Positions 1 through 5,908 of a stretch of 6,423 nucleotides of DNA are shown here, piece by piece. The translations under genes and the position numbers were made by a program. The stretch is from Pseudomonadota bacterium (GTDB taxonomy: Bacteria > Desulfobacterota > Desulfobulbia > Desulfobulbales > DAOVYS01): NCBI GenBank assembly GCA_030635485.1, contig DAOVYS010000159.1, positions 1 to 6,423 on the forward strand, given 5' to 3'. The notes under the pieces were generated by a model that had not been told where the DNA came from, did no database searches, and saw only the letters and a list, made by a program, of their open reading frames with translations. Every line of letters starts with the position of its first letter. Position 1 is the stretch's first letter.

Positions 1-504
1 AGCTTTGGCAGCGCCCTGGGCTCCGTAAAATTCGTCATCTACGATCGAGCCTGTGATCAGTGTAATGGCATCGTTTAAATAACCTTGAACGTTTTGCGCG
101 AATCGCTTGTTCACATGGTTTCGGGACTTGATTTCCTCGCGCATTTCTTTTAAGGAATTGCGGTGCTTTATAAGTTCGTGGGCGTCTTTTTCATTGACGA
201 TCGGTATCAGGGCGGCTAGATCCACTGCCTGTTCCACGGAGGCATCTTTAAGTGCGGCGCCGGTTATATCCGCCATGCTTTTTATGGTCTCCTGCAGTGA
301 TTTGTCAAGCATCTGCAGTCTTGTAAGCTGTTTTTCCTTTTTTTTGCTTAGATTAATTAAGGACGGCATATCCATTTTCGTAATCGCAGTCCGTTCGTCT
401 GTTAGTGTGTCAAGGATGATCCGGGAGAGTTTTGTCTCCTGTTCCAGGATGTCAAACAGACTGTAAGGGATTGAATTTTGAGGCTGACTGAGATGTTCAT
501 TCAT
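1..504 (-). CDS. flgN: FlgN-type flagellar export chaperone, 3' end cut by window edge
   Basis: An open frame of 168 codons starts with ATG at 504 and runs off the left edge without a stop. The start is supported by GAGGAG six bases upstream. The protein is soluble, has no signal peptide and is mostly helical and charged. It opens MNEHLSQPQNS, has a long first helix (about residues 16-75, with a KKKEKQ cluster), and ends in view with DEFYGAQGAAKA. This layout, and the YGAQG motif after a leucine-rich last helix, fit the FlgN family (about 140-170 residues), cytoplasmic chaperones that deliver FlgK and FlgL to the flagellar export gate. It begins 11 bases after flgJ, so it is co-transcribed; flgK would be expected just beyond the edge. 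Sequence conservation in this family is low, so the call rests on both fold-like features and position. Confidence 0.82.
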   Translation of the reverse strand, partial: MNEHLSQPQNSIPYSLFDILEQETKLSRIILDTLTDERTAITKMDMPSLINLSKKKEKQLTRLQMLDKSLQETIKSMADITGAALKDASVEQAVDLAALIPIVNEKDAHELIKHRNSLKEMREEIKSRNHVNKRFAQNVQGYLNDAITLITGSIVDDEFYGAQGAAKA

Positions 505-515
505 GACCTGCTCCT

Positions 516-824
516 CTATTTTCCGGGTGATTTATGAATATTACCGATGAGTTGCCGGTACAATGCTTTGCCGAGTCCCATACCCTTTCCATGTGCCAGT
601 TTTTCCGCCAGCATTTCATCATGCATGGACTGATAAAGGTCTTCAGCATAACCGCCGTGAAACAGCCCGGTTTTAGGTACGCTTTTTCTCATGGTCGACA
701 GCATCTGCCTCAAAATTATCGCTTCAAAATCCGCGCAGGCGTTTTTGAGCTTCTTCTCTTTAGCCTTATCGGCTGAAAGTCCGCTTTGCTTGAGGTCAAT
801 CGGTATCGATGATGTTGGATTCAT
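516..824 (-). CDS. flgJ: Single-domain FlgJ rod-binding protein (no muramidase domain)
   Basis: A 102-residue protein matching the FlgJ N-terminal rod-binding domain. The family signature is visible from about residue 30: ACADFEAIILRQMLSTMRKS, then the SVPKTGLFHGGYAEDLYQSM segment, the MLAEKLA helix, and GMGLGKALYRQL near the end. Enterobacterial FlgJ (about 313 residues) adds a C-terminal peptidoglycan hydrolase domain. Here the frame ends with TAG soon after the rod-binding domain, and flgN starts 11 bases later, so the short form is real and not a truncation caused by the window. In species with this short form another lytic enzyme must open the murein for the rod. AAGGAA lies about nine bases before the ATG, and the gene follows flgI by 31 bases in the same operon. 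Confidence 0.93.
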   Translation of the reverse strand: MNPTSSIPIDLKQSGLSADKAKEKKLKNACADFEAIILRQMLSTMRKSVPKTGLFHGGYAEDLYQSMHDEMLAEKLAHGKGMGLGKALYRQLIGNIHKSPGK

Positions 825-855
825 GGATTAGTTTCCTTGGTTTGGTGGATATATA

Positions 856-1971
856 TCAGATAATTTCCAGTTCGGCCTGGAGCGCTCCGGATGCCTTGAT
901 GGTCTGAAAAATGGATATCAGATCTCTAGGCGTAACGCCTACCGAATTCAGGGCGCGCACCACCTCTCCAAGGGTGGCGCCTGTTTTGAGTGCAAGCAGC
1001 CGGTTTTCCTTTTCGCGTGCTGTTATATTGTCATTGGAGACCGGGGCGCCGAGACCTGCCCCCCCGGCCGGGGCCGCCTGGCCGGCATTGACCTGGAGAC
1101 TTAAGTTGCCGTGGGACACGGCGATCTCGTTTATCTGAACGTTTTGTCCCAATACTATTGTGCCGGTTCTCTCGTCAATCACCACTTTTGCGCGAGAGTC
1201 GGGCCTGACATCGAGGTTTTCAATTTCCGCCAGCATTCCAATTTCCTCCCGGCTGTAATGTTCCGGGATGGTGATTTCCACTGTGGCCCCGTCCAGAGCA
1301 CTGGTATAAGGGCCTTTAAGAAAGTCATCAATTACCGAGACCATTCGGTAAACCGTTGTGAAGTCAGGCTGGTTCAGACTCAGGGTGATCTTCCCTTTGC
1401 CTTTAAAGGAGACAGGGACTTCCCTTTCCACAGTGGCTCCGTTCGGGATGCGGGCCACTGTAAGGTGGTTTTTCTGGGTGCCTGTCATTGTCCTGCCCGT
1501 AACCTCAAATCCTCCGATGCTGACCGCCCCCTGGGCCAGGGCGTAAATTTTGTTATCAAGACCTTTCAGCGGGGTGGCGATAAGTGTTCCGCCCTGGAGC
1601 GACGATGCATCACCTAAGGAGGAGAGAGTCACGTCGATTGTCTGGCCGACCTTGACAAATGGCGGCAGTTGAGCCGTAATTAAAACGCTGGCCACGTTTT
1701 TGACCTGGACCCCCTCCTTGTTCATGTGTATCCCCATGTTCTCCATCATGTTGGCCAGGCCCTGCGAGGTAAAGGAGACCTGGTTTCCGTCACCGGTTCC
1801 GTTCAGGCCGACGACCAGTCCGTATCCAATGAGCTGGTTATTCCGCACCCCTTTCACCGACGCCAGGTCCTTGAGTCGGACGGCGTTACTGTGTGCCGGA
1901 GGCCATACGGCAAAGAGCAACAACCATATGGACATGATTTTCGTTAATTTTTTCAGTGTGGTTCTGTTCAT
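856..1971 (-). CDS. flgI: Flagellar P-ring protein FlgI
   Basis: Encodes the P-ring subunit, which assembles around the rod in the peptidoglycan layer with help from FlgA. With the ATG at 1971 it has 371 residues, close to the usual 365-370. Residues 1-30 form a Sec signal peptide (basic MNRTTLKKLTK, hydrophobic MSIWLLLFAVW, likely cleavage near SNA-VRLKD). The mature start has the family hallmarks RLKDLASVKGVR and IGYGLVVGLNGTGDG (48-62); the C-terminal helix has GVTPRDLISIFQTIKASGAL. The frame is open up to an ATG at 2055, but that start lies inside a sigma-54 promoter and would put 28 residues before the signal peptide. AGGAG seven bases before 1971 settles the start. An Ala/Gly/Pro-rich stretch (VNAGQAAPAGGAGLGAP) lies in a variable loop of the family. 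Confidence 0.97.
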   Translation of the reverse strand: MNRTTLKKLTKIMSIWLLLFAVWPPAHSNAVRLKDLASVKGVRNNQLIGYGLVVGLNGTGDGNQVSFTSQGLANMMENMGIHMNKEGVQVKNVASVLITAQLPPFVKVGQTIDVTLSSLGDASSLQGGTLIATPLKGLDNKIYALAQGAVSIGGFEVTGRTMTGTQKNHLTVARIPNGATVEREVPVSFKGKGKITLSLNQPDFTTVYRMVSVIDDFLKGPYTSALDGATVEITIPEHYSREEIGMLAEIENLDVRPDSRAKVVIDERTGTIVLGQNVQINEIAVSHGNLSLQVNAGQAAPAGGAGLGAPVSNDNITAREKENRLLALKTGATLGEVVRALNSVGVTPRDLISIFQTIKASGALQAELEII

Positions 1972-1978
1972 AACGATG

Positions 1979-1983
1979 CTCCT
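1979..1983 (-). promoter_or_regulatory. Ribosome binding site that fixes the flgI start
   Basis: AGGAG on the minus strand, seven bases before the ATG at 1971. It decides between this start and the longer in-frame ATG at 2055, which sits within promoter sequence. Confidence 0.85.
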
Positions 1984-2050
1984 GATGAGTCTGTCCGACT
2001 GTCGGATTTTTGTCGTGTTATTGAAAAAAATTACTGTTATCATTGTTGAT

Positions 2051-2066
2051 TGCAATCATTGTGCCA
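2051..2066 (-). promoter_or_regulatory. Sigma-54 (RpoN) promoter for flgI
   Basis: The minus strand reads TGGCACAATGATTGCA, an exact TGGCAC-N5-TTGCA match to the -24/-12 consensus. Counting the C of TTGC as -12 puts transcription start near 2040, giving a leader of about 69 bases before the flgI ATG at 1971. This promoter would drive flgI, flgJ, flgN and whatever follows, separately from the flgF promoter. A flagellar enhancer-binding protein (FleQ/FlrC-like) would be needed to activate it; its binding site could not be identified. Confidence 0.85.
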
Positions 2067-2288
2067 TTTTTGGATTTTGATTGGAATCATTAGGGGTTTC
2101 GAAAGGTTAGCATGATATATGCCCCTTTTTGTGATGATGGCCGCAAGGTGGTATTGATCCCAGTCTTTGATAAGGAAAAAATGTCCACCGACCGGGGGAA
2201 TATTTTTCCTATCAACAACAGGGCGGGGTATGTGTGATTACGATTGAGTCGTTTCAGGAGGAATATGATTGCGCTGCCAAACATTTAC

Positions 2289-3017
2289 TCAGAAAGGCCA
2301 GACGACATCCAGGATTCCTGTGATCCAGCCGGGGTGCTGTTTGGCGCTTATTACTCCAACGCCGCTGTATTCGATTCGGGCGTCGGCTACATAGGATGAG
2401 AGGATGGAATTGTCTTCTGAAATGTCACATGGACGGACGATGCCTGACAGTATGATATGCTGGGTCTCGTTGTTCACAGAGACTTCTCTGAACCCTCTGA
2501 TTATCAGGTTCCCGTCCAGGGTCACGTCAACGACCCTGGCTGATACGGTTGCAGTGACTGTGCTGTTTCTGGAGGTCTCGCCGGTACCTTCGAATTCACT
2601 TGTAAAATCCACTGCTGGAGAGGTTGATGGAGAAAATATGTCGTTTTTATCGCTCAAGAAGGCGTGAATGCCTGGGAGCGATGAAATATTGGCGCTCAGT
2701 TTGCTTGAGCGGTCGGTCTTGGTGGACGCTTTTTTCTTGCCACTTGCCGTCTCCACGATCTTCACAAGGACGATGTCGCCGATTGTACGGGCCCGGCTGT
2801 CCTGATACAGGTTTTTTGATGACTGGACGTTAAATATGGTGCCCTCTTGCGGTTTTGCCTTCTCTCTCTCCACGGCCGGCAGGTGATCCCTTTCAAGAAT
2901 CGTAAGGTCAGTTGAACCTTTGCCGATATCCGTTGAGACACTCACACAGCCGCCAAGAATCAAGGCCGAAAGCAGAACCAGAGATATTTTGTAGGTGCCT
3001 GTTCTCATTTTTTTCAT
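2289..3017 (-). CDS. flgH: Flagellar L-ring lipoprotein FlgH
   Basis: A 242-residue L-ring subunit, anchored in the outer membrane by lipid. The N-terminus has a lipoprotein signal: basic MKKMRTGTYK, hydrophobic ISLVLLSALI, and lipobox LGGC with Cys24 as the modified residue. Family blocks follow: NLYQDSRARTIGDIVLVKI (about 69-87), the FTSEFEGTGETSRNSTVTA segment, the DGNLIIRG motif, an ILSGIVRP strand, and the C-terminal HPGWITGILDVVWPF that ends most FlgH proteins. Length is normal (230-245). The ATG at 3017 is chosen, with AAGGAT about eleven bases upstream; an in-frame ATG at 3008 is an equally acceptable start and would still leave an intact lipoprotein signal. It is separated from flgA by the large palindrome, so it is uncertain whether it is mainly transcribed from the flgF promoter. 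Confidence 0.96.
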   Translation of the reverse strand: MKKMRTGTYKISLVLLSALILGGCVSVSTDIGKGSTDLTILERDHLPAVEREKAKPQEGTIFNVQSSKNLYQDSRARTIGDIVLVKIVETASGKKKASTKTDRSSKLSANISSLPGIHAFLSDKNDIFSPSTSPAVDFTSEFEGTGETSRNSTVTATVSARVVDVTLDGNLIIRGFREVSVNNETQHIILSGIVRPCDISEDNSILSSYVADARIEYSGVGVISAKQHPGWITGILDVVWPF

Positions 3018-3065
3018 TTTCCAATTATCCTTACCAATAATTGTAACCGTTCCCAGGGGTATGAA

Positions 3066-3089
3066 CTTACGGCCTTCCCGGCATGTAAG
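3066..3089. repeat. Small hairpin overlapping the long palindrome arm
   Basis: CTTAC (3066-3070) can pair with GTAAG (3085-3089), and inside it GCC (3072-3074) can pair with GGC (3080-3082) around a TTCCC loop. Bases 3085-3089 also belong to the left arm of the 112-base palindrome, so the two folds exclude each other. It may be coincidence. Confidence 0.35.
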
Positions 3090-3194
3090 CGTTCACAGGT
3101 GCTGCAGCTGTGCGAGATCAGGGTGACTGGCTATAGCCTAACTATGCCGGTTGCCCTGATCACGTGCAGATGCGGTGCCTGTGAACGCTTACAT
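3083..3194 (+). repeat. 112-base imperfect palindrome between flgA and flgH (REP/ERIC- or MITE-like)
   Basis: The arms close on a CCTAA loop at 3137-3141. The outer 17 pairs (3083-3099 with 3178-3194) are perfect. Folding the plus strand gives 51 pairs, two mismatches (3107/3170, 3115/3162) and one bulged T (3132). Eight of the pairs are G.T wobbles and none is A.C, so on the minus strand all eight become A.C mismatches. Three of the wobbles come as identical tandem TG/GT steps (3100-3101, 3111-3112, 3124-3125). The plus strand is therefore the better folded strand. The last base (3194) is also the last base of the flgA stop codon as read on the minus strand. There is no T-tract after the stem on the minus strand, so it is not a standard terminator for the operon. 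The size resembles ERIC-type intergenic repeats; the family is not recognised. Confidence 0.9.
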
Positions 3195-3934
3195 CAATAA
3201 TTGACCTCCACGGTGCCGGAATCAAGCACCTTGGCAAATATTTCCTTTCTGCTCATAAGATTTTTGACACGTATGAGTTCGCCCATGGCGCCCGGATTTC
3301 GTGCCTCGCCCTGGACCGTTATCCGGATATTGTCTGATTTTACCTGAATAGTGACAAGGTCGCCTCGTTTGATAAGCGGAGGAGATTCCAGCTGATGGGC
3401 AAAGAGCACGGCTCCGGCACGGAGCGAGGTTTTGAGTCTCATGCCCACGGCCATTTCGGTTGATTTTATGAGGTCAGGCCCCAGCATGGAGATGTTTCTC
3501 CGTATCACCCGTATGTCATTTTCAGCAAGGACCGTATGGCGCTTGATACGCCTGGTTGTGCACAGGACCTCGCCATATAGCTGAAGATCACCGCTCATCC
3601 GGATCCGGCCGTATTCTTTTCCGTTGATCATCACGGCCACAGTTATGGCCTTTCTGCCGAGGTAATTGGAATGGATTTGATTGATCGGATTATACTCGAT
3701 TTTGCCTGCAGGCACGCTCATTGTGGCCGGTCTTGCTGAAAAGTTTGAGATGGCAAGGTCTTGCTCAGGCCATGGCGCATTCTTCATTATGATTTCAGAA
3801 AAGATCGGTTTCAGGTCTTCCTGTGTCAGGATCATAACTTCCGGGTCGGATGCCTGCCCGGTTTGAACCCAGAGGAGAGACAGCGGCATAGCAATGACAA
3901 GGTATAAGAAGACAAAAGTGATATCAGACCGCAT
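3194..3934 (-). CDS. flgA: P-ring assembly chaperone FlgA
   Basis: A 246-residue periplasmic chaperone for FlgI. Residues 1-28 are a signal peptide (hydrophobic FVFLYLVIAMPLSLLW, cleavage near GQA-SD). The middle part (about 30-120) is the variable N-terminal region. The SAF domain starts near 123 (CTTRRIKRHTVLAENDIRVI) and ends near 184. The last 60 residues form the conserved beta domain with IKRGDLVTI, GEARNPGAMGELIRVKN and DSGTVEVNY, ending in the usual place. The ATG at 3934 is preceded by AGGA at nine bases, and this site overlaps the end of flgG, 11 bases away, which suggests coupled translation. Its TGA stop shares its last base with the edge of the palindrome at 3083-3194, but the protein's C-terminus looks normal and not cut short. 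Confidence 0.95.
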   Translation of the reverse strand: MRSDITFVFLYLVIAMPLSLLWVQTGQASDPEVMILTQEDLKPIFSEIIMKNAPWPEQDLAISNFSARPATMSVPAGKIEYNPINQIHSNYLGRKAITVAVMINGKEYGRIRMSGDLQLYGEVLCTTRRIKRHTVLAENDIRVIRRNISMLGPDLIKSTEMAVGMRLKTSLRAGAVLFAHQLESPPLIKRGDLVTIQVKSDNIRITVQGEARNPGAMGELIRVKNLMSRKEIFAKVLDSGTVEVNY

Positions 3935-3945
3935 ATGCGTTGTTC

Positions 3946-4728
3946 CTATCGTTTCAAGCTGTTGGCGATCTCAAGTAGTTGATCGGCGGTTGTAATGGCC
4001 TTGGAATTTACCTCAAAGGCCCTCTGTGTGATGATCAGATTTACCATCTCTTCGGTTACGTCCACGTTGGATGTCTCCAGGTAGCGTTGGGCTATGGTGC
4101 CCATTCCGTCTATTCCGGGGTTGGCTTCAACCGGTTGCCCCGAGGCCTCTGTTTCAGTAAAGAGATTGCCTCCCATGCTTTTGAGGCCTGCCGGATTTAT
4201 GAAATTGTGCAGGGTGATCTGGACCGAGCCTAAGGTTGTCATGGATGCATCTTGGGCAACCAGTAGTCCGCCGGAGTCGACGGCAACATTTGTAGTGCCT
4301 TCCGGGATGGCAAATTCAGGTTGCAACCGGTCGCCGTTTGCGGTCACGATGTATCCGTCGCCATCTCTTTTAAAAGCCCCGGCCCTTGTGTAATATTCCT
4401 CGCCGTCGCGGAGTATCTGGAAGAAACCCTTGCCCTCGATGGAAAAGTCGAGTTCATTGCCGGTGTCTGCGTAATCCCCCTGAGTGAAAATTTTCTGGAC
4501 CGAAGTGGGACGTACGCCCAGACCGATCTGGATTCCAGTGGGCACCTGTCCTCCTCCTGCCGTGTCTACACCGGCCTGACGCAGTGTTTGATAGAACAGG
4601 TCCTCAAAGTGAGCCCGGCTCTTTTTAAAGCCAGAGGTGTTGACATTGGCCAGATTGTTCGAGATAACGTCAAGCTGCAACTCCTGAGCGATCAGGCCGG
4701 TTCGTGCTGAATAGAGTGAGCGGATCAT
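3946..4728 (-). CDS. flgG: Flagellar distal rod protein FlgG
   Basis: Encodes the distal rod subunit, 260 residues, exactly the classic FlgG length. The N-terminus MIRSLYSARTGLIAQELQLD followed by ISNNLANVNTSGFKK (22-36) is the rod/hook signature. The central block has GNELDFSIEGKGFFQI and YYTRAGAFKRDGDGYIVT. The C-terminal helix (214-260) holds QRYLETSNVDVTEEMVNLI and TQRAFEVNSKAITTADQLL, needed for axial packing. The ATG at 4728 has GGGAG six bases upstream. FlgG is secreted by the flagellar export apparatus, so lack of a Sec signal is expected. It sits 129 bases after flgF and 11 bases before flgA. Confidence 0.98.
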   Translation of the reverse strand: MIRSLYSARTGLIAQELQLDVISNNLANVNTSGFKKSRAHFEDLFYQTLRQAGVDTAGGGQVPTGIQIGLGVRPTSVQKIFTQGDYADTGNELDFSIEGKGFFQILRDGEEYYTRAGAFKRDGDGYIVTANGDRLQPEFAIPEGTTNVAVDSGGLLVAQDASMTTLGSVQITLHNFINPAGLKSMGGNLFTETEASGQPVEANPGIDGMGTIAQRYLETSNVDVTEEMVNLIITQRAFEVNSKAITTADQLLEIANSLKR

Positions 4729-4818
4729 TGTGGTCTCCCTGTATTATGTACCTTGGGAACTCGGGAAAAAAATTAAACAGTCTTTTATTCGACGTGAATC
4801 CGGGCATAGTCCGGTTCA

Positions 4819-4846
4819 ATTATTTTTTTCGGGTTTTTTATGTCAA
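4819..4846 (-). promoter_or_regulatory. Possible sigma-70 promoter upstream of flgG
   Basis: The minus strand has TTGACA (4846-4841), a 16-base spacer, and AATAAT (4824-4819, five of six to TATAAT). Transcription would start near 4812, about 84 bases before the flgG ATG. The spacer is A-rich, so such hexamers can arise by chance, but the exact -35 is worth recording. It would allow flgG onward to be expressed without sigma-54. Confidence 0.35.
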
Positions 4847-4857
4847 GATATCCCTTG

Positions 4858-5586
4858 TTATGTCAATTTCCCGACGCTGTTAATGGCCCTGTCGTCCAGG
4901 CTGTCGATTGAGTGCACAATCTTCTGCTGAGCCTCATATGCTCTGTGCAGGTCGATCATTGCAGTCATTTCAACCACAGTGCTTACATTGGACGCTTCAA
5001 GGTAGCCCTGCCGGACTTCCAGGAGTTCCGGGGGCAGTTCCTGGGCGCTCTCGTCAATGAGTCTGAAATAGTTTTCCCCCTCTTTTTGAAGCACCTCAAG
5101 ATTGTCAAAAGTGACTATTGCAAGCCGGCCTGCCTCCTCGCCGTCAACGCTGATGCGGCCGTAACGGTCTATACCGACTTCATTGCCCTGGATAGTGATT
5201 TCTCCTCCCTGGCCCATCACTAGATGCCCATTCGGAGTAACCATCTGGCCCTGGTCATTGCGGAAAAAATTTCCGGCCCGCGTATATCGAATGCCATCGG
5301 GGGTCTGGATCTTAAAAAAACCTTCGCCGTTCATGGCAAGATCAAGGGGATTTCCCGTCAATTCCACGGTACCCTGTGCATGATTGGTAATAATTTTCAT
5401 GGCCTTGCCGACCCGTTGCCGCTTACCGCTTGCCGTGTACAGCATCTCCCAGAATGTGACGTTTTCCTTTTTGAAACCATTGGTGTTAACGTTTGCCAGA
5501 TTGTTTGAAACTTGATTCATACGGTGTTCCTGGGCCAGGAGAGTTTCAACGCTTTCGGTCAGACCCAGTCGATTTTTTATGTACAT
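4858..5586 (-). CDS. flgF: Flagellar rod protein FlgF
   Basis: A 242-residue rod/hook family protein, first gene of the run. It has the N-terminal VSNNLANVNTNGFKK motif (26-40), a central NPLDLAMNGEGFFKI and RYTRAGNFFRNDQGQMVT, and the C-terminal QGYLEASNVSTVVEMTAMI with HRAYEAQQKIV (191-242). Shorter than FlgG (260) and lying just before it, it is best called FlgF, the proximal rod protein. The frame opens with an ATG at 5598, but that start has AGGA only one base away and would leave an mRNA leader of some ten bases. The ATG at 5586 has GAGGT five bases upstream and gives the normal MYIKNRLGLTESV start. It is driven by a sigma-54 promoter at 5620-5635. Confidence 0.93.
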   Translation of the reverse strand: MYIKNRLGLTESVETLLAQEHRMNQVSNNLANVNTNGFKKENVTFWEMLYTASGKRQRVGKAMKIITNHAQGTVELTGNPLDLAMNGEGFFKIQTPDGIRYTRAGNFFRNDQGQMVTPNGHLVMGQGGEITIQGNEVGIDRYGRISVDGEEAGRLAIVTFDNLEVLQKEGENYFRLIDESAQELPPELLEVRQGYLEASNVSTVVEMTAMIDLHRAYEAQQKIVHSIDSLDDRAINSVGKLT

Positions 5587-5591
5587 ATTGC

Positions 5592-5596
5592 ACCTC
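5592..5596 (-). promoter_or_regulatory. Ribosome binding site that fixes the flgF start
   Basis: GAGGT on the minus strand, five bases before the ATG at 5586. It favours this start over the in-frame ATG at 5598, which has no properly spaced site. Confidence 0.75.
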
Positions 5597-5619
5597 ATTT
5601 CCTGTTTGTTTTAGTTTTA

Positions 5620-5635
5620 TGCAACTAATATGCCA
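5620..5635 (-). promoter_or_regulatory. Sigma-54 (RpoN) promoter for flgF
   Basis: The minus strand reads TGGCATATTAGTTGCA: TGGCAT-N5-TTGCA, one base off the TGGCAC-N5-TTGC consensus and with correct spacing. The start of transcription would be near 5609, 23 bases before the flgF ATG at 5586. It is the obvious promoter for flgF, flgG and flgA. Confidence 0.78.
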
Positions 5636-5784
5636 GGATGGGGAGTTGGTGCGGGGTTTGTAGCCGTTGATCAGTGCCCAAGATGCAATCGGTAGGGGCA
5701 AATATGCGTCCAACCCATTGTTTTTAGAATTGTTTTGGATGTGTTTAGTCTGTCTTTTGGCCTATTGAAATAGGTTCCTTTTGT

Positions 5785-5815
5785 TTGATAGTAGTGTCCG
5801 TCCAGGTATTATAAT
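5785..5815 (+). promoter_or_regulatory. Possible sigma-70 promoter reading away from flgF
   Basis: TTGATA (5785-5790, five of six to TTGACA), a 19-base spacer, which is long, and an exact TATAAT (5810-5815). The expected start is near 5822, inside the palindrome at 5818-5830. No gene follows until 6233. Confidence 0.3.
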
Positions 5816-5817
5816 TG

Positions 5818-5830
5818 TCTGTTGAACAGA
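5818..5830. promoter_or_regulatory. Operator-like palindrome TCTGTT-G-AACAGA
   Basis: A perfect 6-base inverted repeat around a single G. It lies three bases after a TATAAT box, over the predicted start site, which is where a repressor would bind. The regulator is unknown. Confidence 0.35.
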
Positions 5831-5908
5831 TCCGAAAAAAAATTCGTGTCCCCGCCTCTAAAAATTCTCAACATAACTGGTTGGTTTTACTCAAAAATTG
5901 GGTTTCGT

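Larger units (their letters stand above)
1972..2288. other. 317-base flgH-flgI intergenic region
   Basis: This gap is unusually long for a flagellar operon whose other joints are mostly 11-31 bases. Its flgI-proximal part holds the sigma-54 promoter and the flgI leader. The remaining 220 or so bases contain no convincing minus-strand gene: a 64-codon frame at 2090-2284 matches nothing recognised and looks like chance. On the plus strand there are two short overlapping frames (2112-2237 and 2234-2323), described under findings, which are not called as genes. The gap may also carry upstream activator sites for the sigma-54 promoter, but none can be named from sequence alone. Confidence 0.6.

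Noticed and set aside
1972..2055. Longer flgI start at ATG 2055 (399 residues)
   Set aside because: It lies inside the sigma-54 promoter, upstream of the predicted transcription start, and would put 28 residues before a normal signal peptide. The ATG at 1971 has a good ribosome binding site.
2090..2284. 64-codon minus-strand frame between flgH and flgI
   Set aside because: No recognisable domain, no clear ribosome binding site, and composition not like the neighbouring genes; probably chance.
3083..3194. Integron attC site
   Set aside because: The ends lack the GTTRRRY / RYYYAAC core sites and the outer stem is perfectly paired, unlike attC, which has extrahelical bases.
3083..3194. Rho-independent terminator after flgA
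   Set aside because: No T-tract follows the stem on the minus strand, and the hairpin is far larger than a terminator.
4800..4830. CCGG...CCGG hairpin followed by T-rich sequence on the plus strand
   Set aside because: Four-pair stem, and no plus-strand gene ends here.
5761..5774. CCTATTGAAATAGG hairpin as a terminator
   Set aside because: The stem is only five or six A/T-rich pairs and the following T-run is interrupted; too weak to call.
5795..5870. GTGTCCGTCC and GTGTCCCCGCC motifs as insertion-sequence ends
   Set aside because: They resemble short motifs seen near transposase remnants, but there is no inverted partner, target duplication or transposase fragment to support it.
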